A stretch of DNA of 64,000 nt from Leptodontidium sp. MPI-SDFR-AT-0119 (taxonomy: Eukaryota > Ascomycota > Leotiomycetes > Helotiales > Leptodontidiaceae). This document shows, piece after piece, positions 1-14,700 of this stretch. Within the stretch, counting starts at the first letter, position 1. Each line of letters begins with the position of its first letter. The notes beneath the pieces were generated by a model that did not search any database, had not been told where the DNA came from, and saw only the letters and a list, made by a program, of their open reading frames with translations. The DNA lies in contig JAHLEZ010000006.1 of the NCBI GenBank assembly GCA_020726505.1, forward strand, positions 124,001 to 188,000, given 5' to 3'. The translations under genes were made by a program, and so were the position numbers.

Positions 1-1
1 C

Positions 2-2763
2 ACGCGACCGCAGAGCTCGACGCTCCTCAATGTCAACGATCCGATCCAAATACATCTGCTAGTAGAGACCGCGTTGGGCGACAGCAAGGAGTACGAGATC
101 CTGTCCCAGGAGGAGGTGGATGATCTCAAGAAACAATGTCAAGTCCTCACCCAGCGGATCGAGCAAACGCGACAGAACCTCGCGATTCAATCGAAATACC
201 GCGATGCCGCTATTTCAATGGCGAAGCTATACTCACCCTCGGACAAGAAAGACGGCCAGGATGGGAGGAGAGACAGGAGGAGTATCTTTGGGCACAATCG
301 CAATAGCAGTGATTCGGTCAAGGAGGCGGATCAGGAGCGGATAGCCAGCGAGAAGAAATGCGAAGAGCTGGCCCTGGAGTTGTGGTCTTTGGAAAAACGG
401 CTTATGGAGCCCCAGAGTAGGCTTTTGAAGCACACAGCGGGAATACTTCAGATGACACACAAAGGACCGAAGAAGACGCCCAAAGAGCAAGGCGGTTCGC
501 AACAGCAAGGCATTCCGGGAAGCCCAGAAAGCATGTACACCTACTCGAACGCGAGGAGCAGTATGGAACCTATTCACGACGAGCTTTTCTTCGATGAGAG
601 GAGTTTGTACAAACCTGCCGATCGATTGGATGGTTTTGATATTGGCGGGAGGGATAGCTTCGTTCCTTCGAAAGGGCCGTCGAAAGAACAGATGCAAATG
701 ATTGCCAATACAGAGCAGAAGTTGGAAAGCTTGAATAGCCGACTGCGAGAAGTCATCATCAAGGCCAATCCAGACCGGGAGGCGACTTATGGAGCACCAC
801 CTCTTAGCAGGACCGATCGAAATGGGAAGCCTACAGAGGCCGGTACAACGCTGCAGAGTCATCTAGAGTATTTAGAACGGAGCATCAATGCAATCGACCA
901 GGAGAGTGCCGACCAATCCACGCGGGTTCAGGAGCAGTCAGAAGCCGCCATGGAAGAGACCCTCGAGGAGTTGAACAACGAAGTTCGGAATCTCCTTTTG
1001 CCTTATGATCCAAATCGGCCAGCGCCACCTAGGCTCACTGGCAATGGGCTGAATGAGCAACTCGGGTATTTCCAGGAAATCATTGGCGCTGTCGAAGCCG
1101 AATTGTCTCGAGCATCTAGTACTGCAAGCAAGAGTATGGGTAATTCAGACAATTTGGAACAGATGCAGACAGTCATGATGGGACTCTGGGATATCATTCA
1201 ATCTGGCGAGGAGGATCAACGGCAGAGGAAGGCGGAACGTCGACAGACTCGCGCTGCTCAAAATCTTCCACAAGACGAGGAAGACTCACCGGATGAAGGC
1301 GACGATCCGAATGAGAAGTTCTCTATCCAGGCATTCTCTACGAAGGTGCAATGGCTTTACTCGCAAGCTACTCGTCTTAAGGATCAGAAGAAGGTTCTGC
1401 AGCGCCAGATCAAGCAACAGCGAGAGCTCAACAACAAATCGGATGCAGCGAAAGATGCCGAGATGGTGCAAAAGGCCGAAGAATTGCAGAGAACCCAAGA
1501 TCTTCTCACCAGAACTGAAGCAGATGCCGATAATGTTCGACAGCAGCTGAGTGATATGATGGAGAAGCTTGACGAGACGAACCAACGAGAGCTTATGCGG
1601 GATCAATCACGGTCGAAAGATGAATCAATTGCTATTCAACAAGCTCAAGAAGAGCTTAGCAATCGCAGTCAGAAGATTCAGCAGATTGAGAATGAGCTAA
1701 AGTCACGGAACCAGCAGATTCAAGAGATTGAGAATGCGCTCAAGTCGCGGGATCAGACAATCCAGGAAGTGGAAAATGAGCTCAAGTCGCGAGATCAGAC
1801 AATCCAGGAAGTAGAAAATGAGCTCAATAGTCGAAACGAGACGATTGCCGCGCTTGAAGAAGAATTGCAGGACTTGAAGGATGATCAATCCATTGGAAAT
1901 GCTGAACTGCAAGGCAAGATGGCCGACTCGGAATCCAAGATTGCAAATTTGACGCAGGAGCTGGCAGCTGCGACCGCTGCTCAAGCAACGTTTGCAAAGG
2001 GCATTCAAGAGAAAGAGCAAGCTATTGCTGCCAAAGAGAAAGAGATGGAAGACATGAACATGGAAATCGCTCGCCTCCAAACAGAAGTCACCATCGCCCG
2101 CGCAGAGCTAGACGGTGCCTATGGATCCCGCGCTCAACGTGCCGCAGAAGTAGCTGCAAATCCCGCAATCCAAAAGGAGATCGACACTCTGACGAAGAGC
2201 AACTCCTCACTCGCTGCTGAGATTGCAGCCCTGAAAGAAAAGGGGACAAGCTCCCCGGATGGAGACGCCAAAATGGCCACCCTGAAGAAGGAACTCGAAG
2301 AGACGATTGAGGAGTACGAACAGATGACCAAAGCGAGCATTGAGTGGGAGAAAGAGCGTGAGTCGCTAGAAGGCACAATTGATAAACTGCGCGACGAGAG
2401 GGAGAATCTCGAAGCGCAGCTTAGTGACGAGAAGGTTAGGTGGTTGGGTATGAAGAGCCCTGGGTTTGAAGGAGGGGGTGGGTTGGCGCCTGGCTCGACG
2501 AGTACCACGGTGCTGAAGAACGAGTTCAAGAAGATGATGAGGGATACTAGGGCTGAGAGCGCGAAGGCTTTGAGGGTACGTTTTGAGCATCTTCCTGATT
2601 TCCTACTATCGATTATCTGTCTGGTTTGATAGTTTGGGCATAAACTAACTGACCATGATAGGCCGAACAAGCTGAGCGACGCCGCCTCGAAGATGAACTT
2701 CGTGCTTTGAAGAAGGCTCAAGGACCGGGCAAATCAGGTTTGAGCCAGAGCTATGGCGCTTGA
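2..2763 (+). CDS. Uds1-domain coiled-coil protein (septation-linked), 5' partial
   Basis: The frame is open from base 2, so the start lies left of the window. Exon 1 runs to 2575. An intron at 2576-2661 (GTACGT...CTAACTGAC...ATAG) joins in frame to exon 2 at 2662-2763, which ends in TGA. The first ~60 visible residues (IHLLVETALGDSKEYEIL, then EEVDDLKKQC) match the N-terminal 'up-regulated during septation' (Uds1) domain pattern as I remember it. The rest is a long acidic, glutamine- and glutamate-rich coiled coil containing four copies of a 14-residue heptad-like unit. Proteins of this type are thought to act in septation or hyphal cell organisation. The exact role here is inferred from the family only. 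About 867 residues are visible. The terminal exon encodes a short basic helix and a glycine/serine tail. Domain recognition is from memory and was not searched. Confidence 0.85.
1673..1840 (+). repeat. Four tandem 42-bp coding repeats (14-residue coiled-coil units)
   Basis: Four in-phase 42-bp units encode variants of IQEVENELKSRDQT. Units 3 and 4 are nearly identical at the DNA level over their first 30 bases. Because the unit is a multiple of seven residues, copy number can change without breaking the heptad register of the coil. Confidence 0.85.
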
Positions 2764-5700
2764 TAATTGCGTCTTTCTCTTTCTCTCGAGACGGGAGGTT
2801 TCTGGTGGGAGAAGGGGGGCTGCTTGAAAAGTTGTATGATTATGATGATACACATGATTGTTTTGGTTTACTTATTTCGTGCGTTTGGAGAGCGGCTGGT
2901 CTCTATGTTCTATGTTCTATCTACTTGTGGATACATTTGTTGGGTGTGATTGGGGGCTCTGGAGGAGAGTGGGATTGAGAGGGAGAATGAGAGGAAGGAA
3001 GGCGGCGCAGAGAGGTGGAAGGAAGAAGGGGAAGGAGAAGGGGTTTGTTTGGGCATTTTAGCGAGAGCAGGCGATGCGAGTCGAATCGAACCGAGTAGAT
3101 TTGGGTTTGTTCTGTTCGGTTGTATGGTCCTTTCTCTGCGTGCATTTGCATTGATGGAGTTTTCCTTGATCTTTGTATGTTATCCTATGCTGCGTGGGGG
3201 GTGGGGTGGTGTGTTGTTCTTGTACTTTGGAATGAGTTGCGGGTGACTTGAGGAGGAGGGAGTAAATGGGGTGCGATGAATTAAGTGGATTGGATCCATT
3301 TGAAATGAATGAGTTGAGTTCGAGGTTGGTGTGTCTACTTTGTGCTTTGCTGTGTCTCGTGTGTATATGCGCAAGTGAGAGAGATGCGGCGGAAAGGGAA
3401 GAGATATGATTAGGTGTGATGTGTATGTATGTTCTGATATCGGGAGGAGGACTCAGGAGAGTGTGTGACAGAACAGAAACTGGTATTCCAAAGTTGGATT
3501 GATGATAGGTAGTCATCTCATTGATACTGCAAAGTACTAGGGCGCTACTTAACCTACTTTTCGCATGTTGGGAAGATAGCAAGCAGACTTGGAATGAGAT
3601 GAACAGTTTCATTTGAAGAAAAATGCCTCGCGTGTGCGTGCGAGTCTGGGATAGGCGATGTCGGCTTGTATATCTCTCTATTCGGGGCTTGATCTTTACT
3701 TGCCGAATTCAGGAAGGTACGAGGATATATGGAGGGCTTGTGTGCAGTTCTGGTTTGCAGGTGGACTTGTTGACCTCTCCACCGCGAGAGAGAGAGAGAT
3801 TGCAACTTCACGCCTTTCATTATATTCTTGTTTTTGTGCAATGTCCTTCATTCAGATGAAATAGAGCAGTGCGTATGTATGTCTATTTGCGGTGAGAGTT
3901 TACATTTCAAAGGTGGAAGATTGTGGTTGTGGTTTAAGCGTTTTATCTTATTTTAATTTGATCTTGTCCTGTTTTTCCGGACACGTTCGATTATGACTTG
4001 CTGTTTGCTTTTGATGGGGGTTTGAAAGACAATAGCATTCGTCCTATTCTCTCCATGTCTCGTTAATATTGAGAAGAAATGGTTTCTGGAGAGAAGAAAG
4101 GGGATCGAGAGGAAAAGCAAAGAAGCCAGCCAGAGAGGGCGAGAATTTTCCAATTTCTTCTCCACTGGATTGTCAGCACTCCAGGTCTCGTCCCTCGGGT
4201 TTGGAGACTTCTTTGCGCACTTTTGACAGTTTTATTGCTGTGTCTTTACTGATGGGAGAGTGTCGTGACAAATATATCTTGAAAGAGATATGGAAATGGG
4301 AACCTGGGTCGCGGCCAGCGAGTGGTTCTTGTGTATCCTGACGGACCAGATACTTTGCGTGACCCCAATATAGTGTAGACTGTGTATAGTGTCTACTCGT
4401 CAGCTATAGATTGCTGCTCTTAGGAGGATGGATGTGTAGGTGTTGAGGATATTGGAGGGGATGCTGTTTTGGTTGTTTATGTCTTGATTTGCGGCTTTTG
4501 AGAAAAGACTTCTTTGTTTTCTTTCCCAGAGAAGTTGTTTTATCATCTCTATGTCTACAGTATGACGCTAGTTGTAGAACGTTCATGGTTCATGAAAAGT
4601 AAGGATCAATGTAATAACTAGACAGGGCGGCTGCGGATGAAGTGAGTAGTGCGAAAATATAGAGGGAATGGGAATGCATGAGATCTTTGGTTCTTCTAGC
4701 ACAAATGAAATAACAGTATACATGGGGCCTTAATATCTACATCGACGCCCCTGTAATGGCTTGGGAGGATGCGATTTGGAGTGAGGATACTGACTGAGTA
4801 GTGTCCAAGAGAAGGTCATTATTATGATTCGCAAGGATCCTAAATTTCTCAGTGACTTAAAGTGCGACTCGGCATGCAATTTTTCTAGAACCATTGATGA
4901 AATATATGAAGGTGAGTAGGTATGTCAAGTGTAAAAGTTATAGGGAACCATTTATCACTTTTGGTTGAGGTTCAGGAAACGGAAGAATGTCAACAATCGT
5001 CGCTAAACATCTTCTGCACTTCTGAGATGTAGATGTCCGACTTCGTTAATTTTGCTGTACATATGAAATGAAACATCGTTGAAGCTACTATATGAATCTT
5101 GAGTGCTATGGTCGTTGTAAGCAGTTGTAAGAGTTCTGAAGCGAAGCAAATCTCTAAGATACCCTCTTTCATACTCTTGCCTTTCGAGGGTCAGGAAGAA
5201 TGATTAACGGTCGAGTTTCAATTAAATTTTTTTTTTAGTAAGCCATGACTGTTCTTAAGAATCTTGCTAGCCTTTGGGAAGTGCTTATAGTTGGCTTGTG
5301 GATAATTCGATACTGGCGAAGTGTTTAGCTCGAAAGCCATTGTTTTCTCTTCCTCACAAATAGGAGACCGAGAAATGCGTTTCCAGTACGAAACCTCGCT
5401 GAGCCAGTGGCTAGGTCTAACTATGATTGTCTGAGTGCAGTAGTAAATACTGGAGTCGTCTCATCGATCGATCGTTGTGAGACCTGTTTAGTCCCGACGT
5501 TGTTCTCGAGTAAGAAGTCTTCAGTGAGGAAGAGGGACAGGTAAGCTTCACTTTTGCCTTATTCAGGTTTCTTTGACACATACATGCCACTCTACTTACC
5601 TTCATAAAATCAGTTCATCAGTTGATTGGTGAGTAGTATCGTGTAACAGGGTTGATGGAGTTTAGAGGAGATCTATGGTGGAGGGGTTGAGGTTGTGGGA

Positions 5701-8700
5701 ACCCAGCGAACACACCCAACTTGCTCCAAACACACTCTAATTGTATGCACGATTTTCAGGATTGAGATACAGAGGCATGTTTAATGTTAAAAGACTTCTA
5801 TCATATTACAGTGTGCCGTCCCTATTCATGGTCCCAAAACTTGCAGCGAAAGTTGGAACCCCGACGTGGGTGTCATGGAAGCGAATGTCAACAATCATCA
5901 CTTCCTCCACTTTTCGCCACCTCACTTCACCGGACAGTCAATAGTCCCAGCGGACATTAAAGATTGATAGGACTTGGCTCAACTAGCCAGGCTCGTCTTG
6001 CGACAATGCGGAGCCTCAGGCTGTGATCTAGGGTGGCGATTTCGTAAAGTGAAAGTGGAACTTGAACAGTCGGCATTTCTCACCAGTTAACCGAAGGAAG
6101 AAAAGACACCATGCAATCAACAAGAGACATAGAAAAAGCAGTCTTACATCTTCGTAAGCTCTACCTATAACGGTAACCCATAAAAAAAAAACCGAAAATC
6201 CAACTGGAGAATATCTATTAGATACATTTAATCCAAAGTTATCTAGCCCCGGGGAATCAAAAACCTGGCCGGATAACCCTACATCCAACCCGGCGGCGGT
6301 CCGTCGGTTAGCAAACTCAATATTTCCTTCTGCTGTATCACTTTCCAATAGATTTGTTTCCCATAGTAATAGTAAATTCGCATCTTCTCCCATTCAAGGA
6401 AGTGATGGGCTGAACTCTAAATCTGATAACCATGCCGTCATCCTCCTAGAACATGAAGAGCTTTGCTTTTTTTTGTCTCTCTTGACATGTCAGCCAATTG
6501 GAAGTGGCGGGTTCTCATTCTCAACGCCACCCATTCCCATCATATTTCTCATGAGTTTCAGCTAACATAGTCAGTTTAAGAACATGAGCGATCTGAGGGT
6601 ACAGATAAGGCGTCGGCGCGGATCGATGTCGAAAATAGACTTGTGTGTATATGCCGCGAAAAAGTAAACAAGGAAACTTCCCAAGAAACAGATTCTTGAG
6701 AGCGGGAAACATCGTATGATTTCCACACGGGAAGATCTCAGTGAAGATCAGCTAGCTATCTGATCATAAATGCTTTTCCTCCGCGATAATCCTCACGCTT
6801 CAAGAGACTGCTTGGGGATATCCTTGCGAAAGAAACTGGATCACGAGAAGAAAAAGGGCCACGGGTGGCGTCTACCAGTTCCGACGTGCAACCCTCAGCT
6901 TTGAGGATGCATCCGATGTGCGGAGAGAAGATATGCAGGAGGATGTAACAAATGGGAACGCTCGAACGTTCTGTAACTGCGTCGACGCGCCGTCTCGTAA
7001 GCAAAAAAGCAAAGTCTCAACGGTGTCCCTCCCCTCCCCTCCTCTCGCTCCAGATGTACGGCAGATCAGCATCACATCACAGCACAGAACATCTCGTCCA
7101 CGGAATTTCTCGTGGCGGCGGCGGCGACCCTAGGGAAATGTCAGTGACCATGTCCAGGGTCATGTCCAGGCCGTTACAAGTACCCCCACGAATGTAGAAT
7201 ATGGAATGCGGAATTTGGTTGAGGGTATACAACCATCGTATATTTGTTCGGGTTCATGTACAGCGGTTATAGCGTCGCAGCGCAGCAGATAGATAAAATA
7301 AAGGTGCTTGCAGCTGCAGGAGGCTGCATATGTTGTGTTGCTTTTGGCGATGATAATGTTAGTGATGTAAATTTACTTCCCCTCATCTCACCTCGCCGTG
7401 CCTCTTGTCCTGGTCTATCCCACGTTCCTGACAGGATGGATGGACGGCCGTTGTTGCGGAGTATGGATGGAGTCTAGACTCATAGGATCTGATGGGATCT
7501 GATGGGATCGTCTGTCGGAGATGGGCAGGAGTATGAAAACGACGATGATTGTCGTGATAGGGCCAACCTTCACTGTGCCACAGCCAATGAAGACATACAT
7601 TCTGCCACCAGTAATCCCAGGCCAATATTTCAGCCTCTCTATGAACCAGGTAGACGGTGTTTGGCCATACTGAAATGGTGGTGGGCTGTTGGATGGAGGG
7701 GCAAATATTCGAAACTTACTGTCTGTCCTGTGTCCTGCAGCCCTGAGAACAAGGCTCACATCTCAGACACTTCTTCCACCTTCGGCGCCGTACAGTATTC
7801 TTCGGCTGCATGTCTGCTTCCCCCGAAGCCCTAACAACCTTCCATCCCTTTCTCATCCTATCCCATCCTCTTCCATCGTATCCCCTGCCCGTACAGTAGT
7901 AGCTGTTGACATCTCACAACCACTGCCACACCATCATCAACATCCGTGCAGTGCATTCAGCATCCACATCCACCTGCACCTCGCTGTTTGGCGCTGCATC
8001 GTCGAACATCAAAGACATCAATCACATCACCACTTACCTCGGAGAAAGAAGGGTCTACAATCTTCAGTTGCCAATCCCCAATGCCAGGCCCAGTCCTGGC
8101 TCCATGCGAATCCCAGAATACATTCAATTCCAGTGCCAGACCATGCCATGTCATGTCTTGTCCCGACGGGCTCCTGCATCTCCCTCTGCCGCTGCCAGAG
8201 CAGGCATCCTGCATGTACAGAAGAGGAGGACCTTCCCAGCTTCACCAGCATCCCATCGCCTCCACGCCTTTCTCCACAGTCTTGCCCTCTGCTCGCATTC
8301 GTGGCACATGGAGATGAAGTGCCAGAGCGGATGCAACGGGTCGGCCAAACAGCACCAGCTCCGGCAACCCACCACCGAGAGACATGGGCTCGCTGGACTG
8401 AAACCCTTACGAGGCTATATTATATGGCTTCTTGGACCCAGGCGTGTGCGTCGGCAGCTCATGTGTGTTAATATGGGGAACTGTGTGGCCGCCGCCGGGA
8501 GAGCCTGGCAGCCCTGAGGAAGGGATCTCAGGGAGGGGCAGAGTCAGGACAGGATCACTTTCACGCATTGGTCGAATAACGAGCGAAGACTCAATTAAAT
8601 GATCGACCCAAGTGGGTTGGGATGCTGGACATTGGAGACGGAATGGATATGAATACCCAATTCTTTCATGATTCTTGGGACGAGGCAACACCTGTCATGT

Positions 8701-11700
8701 CATGCAAGACCGCGCCACGATGCTGCAAAGGCCTGCATTGCAGCATCCCGATCTGGCAGACAAGGTCCTCCATGGCGCGTCTTCTCGGCATACGCGACCC
8801 AACGACTTGTCTGTTATTACTGCCAGGAGCAGGGAGCGGGCATTACTGCTTCGCTCTCTCGCCAAAGCGTTGCTTTTTCAACGTCGTGCTGGCCTTAACA
8901 CTTACAAAAGAAACGCAACGGTCCGGCCAGAACAAGCTTCTATCACTTGTCAGATTCTGGATGAGAACACCTTCCTGCTGGTCCTGACTGGTGTCTCTGC
9001 GTTGGACGGATGACTGCCGCCTCTCGCAAAAAAAAAAAAGTCAAATGCTGAAGCATCAGCAGAGTTTTCTTTTTACAAATAACTGTGCCGGGCTCAATGG
9101 AAACTCAATTAGACTGACTCCGTGGCCCTTTGCCCCGCTGATTATCACGTTCGCATCCATCCATCAGCGCAGAGCTGAGCGCACAGAGGAATTCGGATGG
9201 GACGATACGGTGCGGTAATCATTTCGCAACGTATTAATTAATTAGAACAAAAAGGAGAGGGGTACTTTCGCAAAAGAAAGAGAAATTCCGACGAGCGGTC
9301 CGACAAGACAAGAATCCTGTCGACGCTTTGATGGTACATGGGTGTTAGAATGGCCGTGCAACAGCTCCTGAGGAGGGAGAGAGAACCGTTGCAGCAAAGG
9401 ACTTCTCCGAGCTTTCCCTTGCCCCCTTTTTTCATTCGCTGATTTATTCTTAGGAGATAATCAAATCAGATCCTTGTCAATATCAAATATTGTCCTCCAG
9501 GGCCCTGCCAAATCCACTGGGCGCGCGGCGAATTTCTGAGAAATTGGAAAAAAGGCCAATTTGGGCAATTCCCCTTTGGGTCATTATTTCAAATTCGAGA
9601 GTTCTATTTGTATAGCCCTCCCTGTCACGTCTAGATGATCTCCAGTGCTGTTGTAGGCGTGCAGTAGGCCTAACGTCTGGTGTCAGACGTCGGAGAATTA
9701 TATCTGCAGACAGCTCTCTGTGCAGGCAGTGTGCGTGCATGCGTGGAACATCGGAACAAGTTTTGCTTATACAGGACGGAATATTAATGGTGTACTCGAG
9801 CAGTGCATTCATCAGTGCAACAGCACCGCATGGCCCGATGCATGAACCGTAGCAGTGCGCATAACCAAGAAATGGCCTTCACTCCTCGCAAGCTAGAAGT
9901 GCTCAAGTGTTCTGGTGCTGTCTTGTAAAATCTACGAAGCAAGCCAGCCTACAGGCCAGGCTATACAGCTCACTGAGATCATTATATCAGCGCTTGGTCG
10001 TTGTCCCTAAAACTCCTTTCACTCAAGGCTGCTCACGCTCTGGCTCAGGGGCTGAGTGAGATCGCCACCTCCGAGAAACGACCCGCACGCACTTGAGAGA
10101 AGGACAAGACAAGAATGGAGCCATGTCTCAACAGCACCTGGTGCCTGATGAATGAAATGATAACCACTCCGAAGCTGAGAATGGGCATGGAATGGCCCTG
10201 AATGTCCTCGACAGCTCTGCTTGGACAATAGTAACCAGGATTTGGAATAAGGAAAGAGATTTGCTCAAGCGATCATCATGAGCTCGTGTTGGGAGAGACT
10301 CCGGTATAGCTGACGACTCACTGGAGTCACAGTGATGTGATGTGACTTAATCAAACAAGCCGCGTAGGATTCGGAAGCTCGGGGGGATTGAGAGGAGGAG
10401 ATTTCGCATCACCAACTCGGCGGCGGCGTGGGGACTGAGTGAGGCTGTTTCCAAGACAGTTTCTTAGCAGACGAGATATTTTAAACGACCCGCACACTGT
10501 TTTACACGGGAAGCTTCCCCGTGTCTCTTCAACGCGCGTGGAGTGAGTCTGTCACTTCTGATCTGCTCTGGCCAGCCGTTCGACGAATTCGACACCCACT
10601 CCCGTGGAGGTGACCTGGAAAGGGAATGGGATTTTACCCATCCAATGACTCCTCTGGATGTAACCACATGATCATTTCTGACACCAACTTATGCGTACCA
10701 GAGAAGCAATGTGCCGTCTTGATTCTGGAAGTGTGACGAGACTGGGCCTGGGAAACTGATCGACGGCCTCCCAGAATCAAGCGAGTTCGGTTAGCCCTTT
10801 TAGGGGGTGTCTTGGAAAACTGCACCAAAGTTCAAATTGGGGAACTCAAAGGTAAACAAGCTGGGAATGAATATATTACCGGAAGTTTCGGCAACTAGGG
10901 CACATGTTATCTATTGCACTTCTGTTCGGATTCGTGTTCGAGAGGAAATGCTCCGAGGAAAAGCTTCACTGTCAGCATTCACAGCCGAAAAGATTCCAGG
11001 AAGGTTCAAGTCAAGCATGCAGCAGTTCAGATAACAGTGAGACCTAATACCACTAGCTCTTTTCAGAAGTGTGAGTGAGATTGTATGATCCACCACCAGG
11101 ACAAGAGTGTTGGCTTGAACTGCAGATGGGGCCGGAAGTAAACGGGTCCATTCTTAGATGTCTAGAAAGAGCAACCATTAACTGCCGATAGCAAACGTGC
11201 GATTTTAGACACCGCACACAATAAAATAACGTTATGGTACTATTCTGTAAATGCACTATATGCATGACGATATCTAGACGACGGAAAGACAGCCGAAACA
11301 GGAGAAATACATGCTAGAACGATAGGCAAGTAATAGAAAGCCAAGCAATAGCATGAGATAAACTATGCAATGTTGTGTGAAGACTAGAGAAATGACAGGC
11401 CGTTACTCTAGAGACTTCTAGAGCGGTCACAAGCTGCTTCTAGAGCAGGAGCCATGGCTGGCTGTCACAGCCAGCGCCGTCGCAGCTTCAGCCCAGCTCC
11501 CCATCGTCGACGGCCCCAGAGTAGACTGAACTTCGCAAGACAAAGATGGATGATGATGAAGAAGATAACGCGCCGTCGTCTTCTGGAGTTTCTAAAGCAG
11601 CCATGGCTTATTCTGACGGCCGCACCGTCGTCGCATCTTTAGCTCAGTAGTCCTAGTCCCCATCCTCCCGAACGACAAACACCAAAAGTACACTCACTCA

Positions 11701-14700
11701 ACTTCGCAAAGCCGGGATCGATTTAGAAATAGGATACGCCGTCGTGACCTACTCACTCGCTTTATCCAAACCGCTGTCTGGATGACAAGCGCGCGGGGCA
11801 CGTCCTGGATGAAGTTTAGCAACGAATGTTAGTGACAGCGACGGCGTGTGTCAAAATTGCGCCATCTGGTATACAGGCTCACCTGTCGAGAGAAGAAGAT
11901 CTTAGGGACAGTTAACCAGATATTCGTCTTTGTCCCACATGCGCGATGTGGGACAATCCTTCTTGCTGCTCTGGATTAGGAGTTTGGTGAGGCTATTCGC
12001 GAATCGTGTTGTCGAGCTGGAAAAGGGTTGCGCTAAGCGAGTCCCCGGGTGAGATCGGAGATGTCTTCGCTTATTAGGGATATGATTCACGGAGAGCTGA
12101 CCGACGAGTGCGAACCCAAAAATAGTCGGAGAAATAGAAGGGAGCTGACAGTGGGAATATACACTATAATACATTTAGCAATTTCTCGCGATTTGGAAGG
12201 TCGATGGGAGGGAGTGGATGGGATGTGATTTGTAGATATACTCTGAAATAGCAACCTTGGGTGTTGTTCATGGTAGGTAGATTAGCGACCCCGCTTCGCA
12301 GGCTTTGTCAGGGGGAGGTGAGATAAGCGAGAGGTTGGTTGGAAATTTGTCGGAGAAATCGTTGTGGAGGGGGAGGGAGGCTGGCGATGTGTTGATACGG
12401 TAAGTACCTGTGTGGTAGAGGGAGAAAGGAGAGTTCGTGAAGAACGACACTACGTCGCACTTTTTATGTGGCTTGTTCGGTGTGACATGCAGGGAGAATC
12501 GCTTTGGGATAAGTATATCATCAAAGATGTGAGATTCAACTAGTTGTGCTCTAGGTCGAGCGATAGTACAGTACGTACTTCTGCACCACCAACCCGCAGA
12601 TTAACCGACAGCATCGAGCTAAATTTACTACTAGCAGTCTTACTATCTCAAAGTCAAGGGGTCTCGGATCAAGTCCGAGAATTGAGGAGATTAGATGGAA
12701 TATCTCTCGTGGAACCTCGCTGATTCTTGCCGTATCTATTCTCCTAATCTCCTTCTGCTATTTCCATGAAGCCTCGTACAGATTTGGGAATGATTCCGGA
12801 GTGATGTTGAGTTTGTACCATGTAGACATATTTCCGCCACTCCACCTCAAACTCTATCCCCGGAAAATCTTCACAAGCCTGTTAGCACGTGGATTTCGGC
12901 AGCGGGTTGAAAAGATCACTTCGGGGCGATAACGTTATGACTAGAAAAATAACTGGTGGCTAGGTCTCTCCATGATCTGAGCGAGACATTTGAGAGTCGT
13001 GGATGCAATCCAGCCTGTGCTGTACATTAGAAGTGAAGCTACTGCCTCATTACTGCAAAGCACAATGCGATAAGAGAAGGCGGCTCAACAAGTGTCAGGT
13101 TGGATCCTAGTGAGGTGATAGTAATGAGGCGCTTCTGCGATGTGAGTGATGTTGACTGATAGAGATCTCCACAGGGATGCCCCAGAGATCGCCACAGGGA
13201 TATGCTCGTACCGCGTTAAGCCTCTCGACCTCAGCTCGCAGGCGCCACTTGTCACCTTGCCAGATGCGGCGAAACCTTGCGATTGAATGGCCTGGCTACC
13301 CCGAACTTAAAGATGCATGTCTAGAGTCTAGAGAGCTAGAACTACTCAAAAACTGCAAATGATGATGCCTGAGACTCTGTGTCTAGCTCTAGCTCTTAGC
13401 GGTGGTCATTGCTCTGCCCTAGGGCGCTGTGTTGCAGCATCGTGAGCTAGAGCCCAGCTGCAGAGCCAGCGCCAGGACCGTAAGACGATCCTCTGTCAAG
13501 AGTTCAACGGGAATGGTAATAAGTGAGTTGGTTATTAATCATTTTATATTAAACTTCGTAAATAATCACAGGGAGAAACCCTAACCCCGCTCTTTGGTGC
13601 TCGCGCTTACCTACCAGGAACGATCTGCTTGTGATCAGCTGCGGATGCCGTGCCTATCACATCTTTTGATTTTCGCTACCGCGCTACCCTTTCCTCTTCT
13701 CATCCGCCTTCGATTTTAACCGGCATGGTACATGCTTGTTTCTAGTGTTTGATTTAGTTTGTGATGATGGCCTCTAGCCACCGTTCTCTGAGATCGGGAA
13801 TTCCGTCACAGCTGCTAATAAAACCAAACAGAGTTTGGTATCTCGGCATCATCTTAATCTGACACCTTTAGTGCATGTCTTCGATTAGAAATAGACTCCA
13901 GCGACGGTGGCGGTACCGACTCCGACACATAACGGCTCAGAGTATGGTCCGGTGCCTGCCGAGTCACAGAGCTGCATCGCGGGATCCAAGCCGGATCGAC
14001 GAGTTTCAAGAGCCAAGCCAGTTATGTGTCCAAAAGCGGTATCTGAGGAGTAGGAGGATTGCGTGACATCTTCTAGCGGTCTATGTACTTATCTAACAAG
14101 TGCACCAATCGTTGCAGAGAGGTTCTTGCGTCCTGGCTGCGCAAGTGTTGAGACGAGAGATGCAACGCATCGGAAGATTTGTTGCCCACAGCATCTAGTT
14201 GAGAGGACGGCCGTGATCTTGTTACAGAGATCGAAGCCAGATGAACATGTTCGCCCCTTGGAGGGAGCTAGCTAGGAGAATTTTGTGTTTTGCTTTGTAG
14301 TGTGGATGCGTTCGTGGGCGAAGGAGGTCTGAGAGGAAGGAGGCCATCTTCCTTCCCCCTCCTCTTCGACGACATCACTCACAGTAGCTTACGTACATAC
14401 TGCTGCGAGGAGAAAACCTACACAATGCACAGTCCGACATCATGCCAATGCAGCACCATAGTTGACTCGCTTACCCCACTCCAGCGAAGATCCCGAAAAA
14501 GTCAACAGCACAGGGCCTGGGATCGCGGAGAAAACTCGTAGAAAAGGGTATGCTACTGTAATGAAAACAGTGCATAACCGTGCGATGCAGAGAAAAAGAG
14601 AAGGAGAAAAAAAATTGATGCAGCAACACAGACTTGAACCCTTAAAATAAATGCTCCGATGCAGGAATCACAGCATCGAAACTTCGAAGCTCGAGTCAGT

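Noticed and set aside
6158..6565. 135-codon stop-to-stop frame on the + strand, Ser/Asn-rich, possibly a decayed coding fragment
   Set aside because: It has no ATG near its start and no recognisable motif, and an antisense frame of similar length is also open.
7689..8517. Overlapping frames of 260, 203 and 123 codons
   Set aside because: All frames are His/Ser/Pro-rich because of CA/CT-rich DNA. Several frames open at once indicates stop-poor composition, not coding.
11546..11797. Two short frames with coding-like acidic and hydrophobic peptides
   Set aside because: They could not be joined through a plausible intron and match no family I know.
12663..12679. Hairpin resembling a tRNA T arm (CTCGG ATCAAGT CCGAG)
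   Set aside because: No acceptor, anticodon or D arm can be folded around it.
12567..12931. About 120-codon stop-to-stop frame with a hydrophobic stretch
   Set aside because: It lacks an early ATG and any family pattern.
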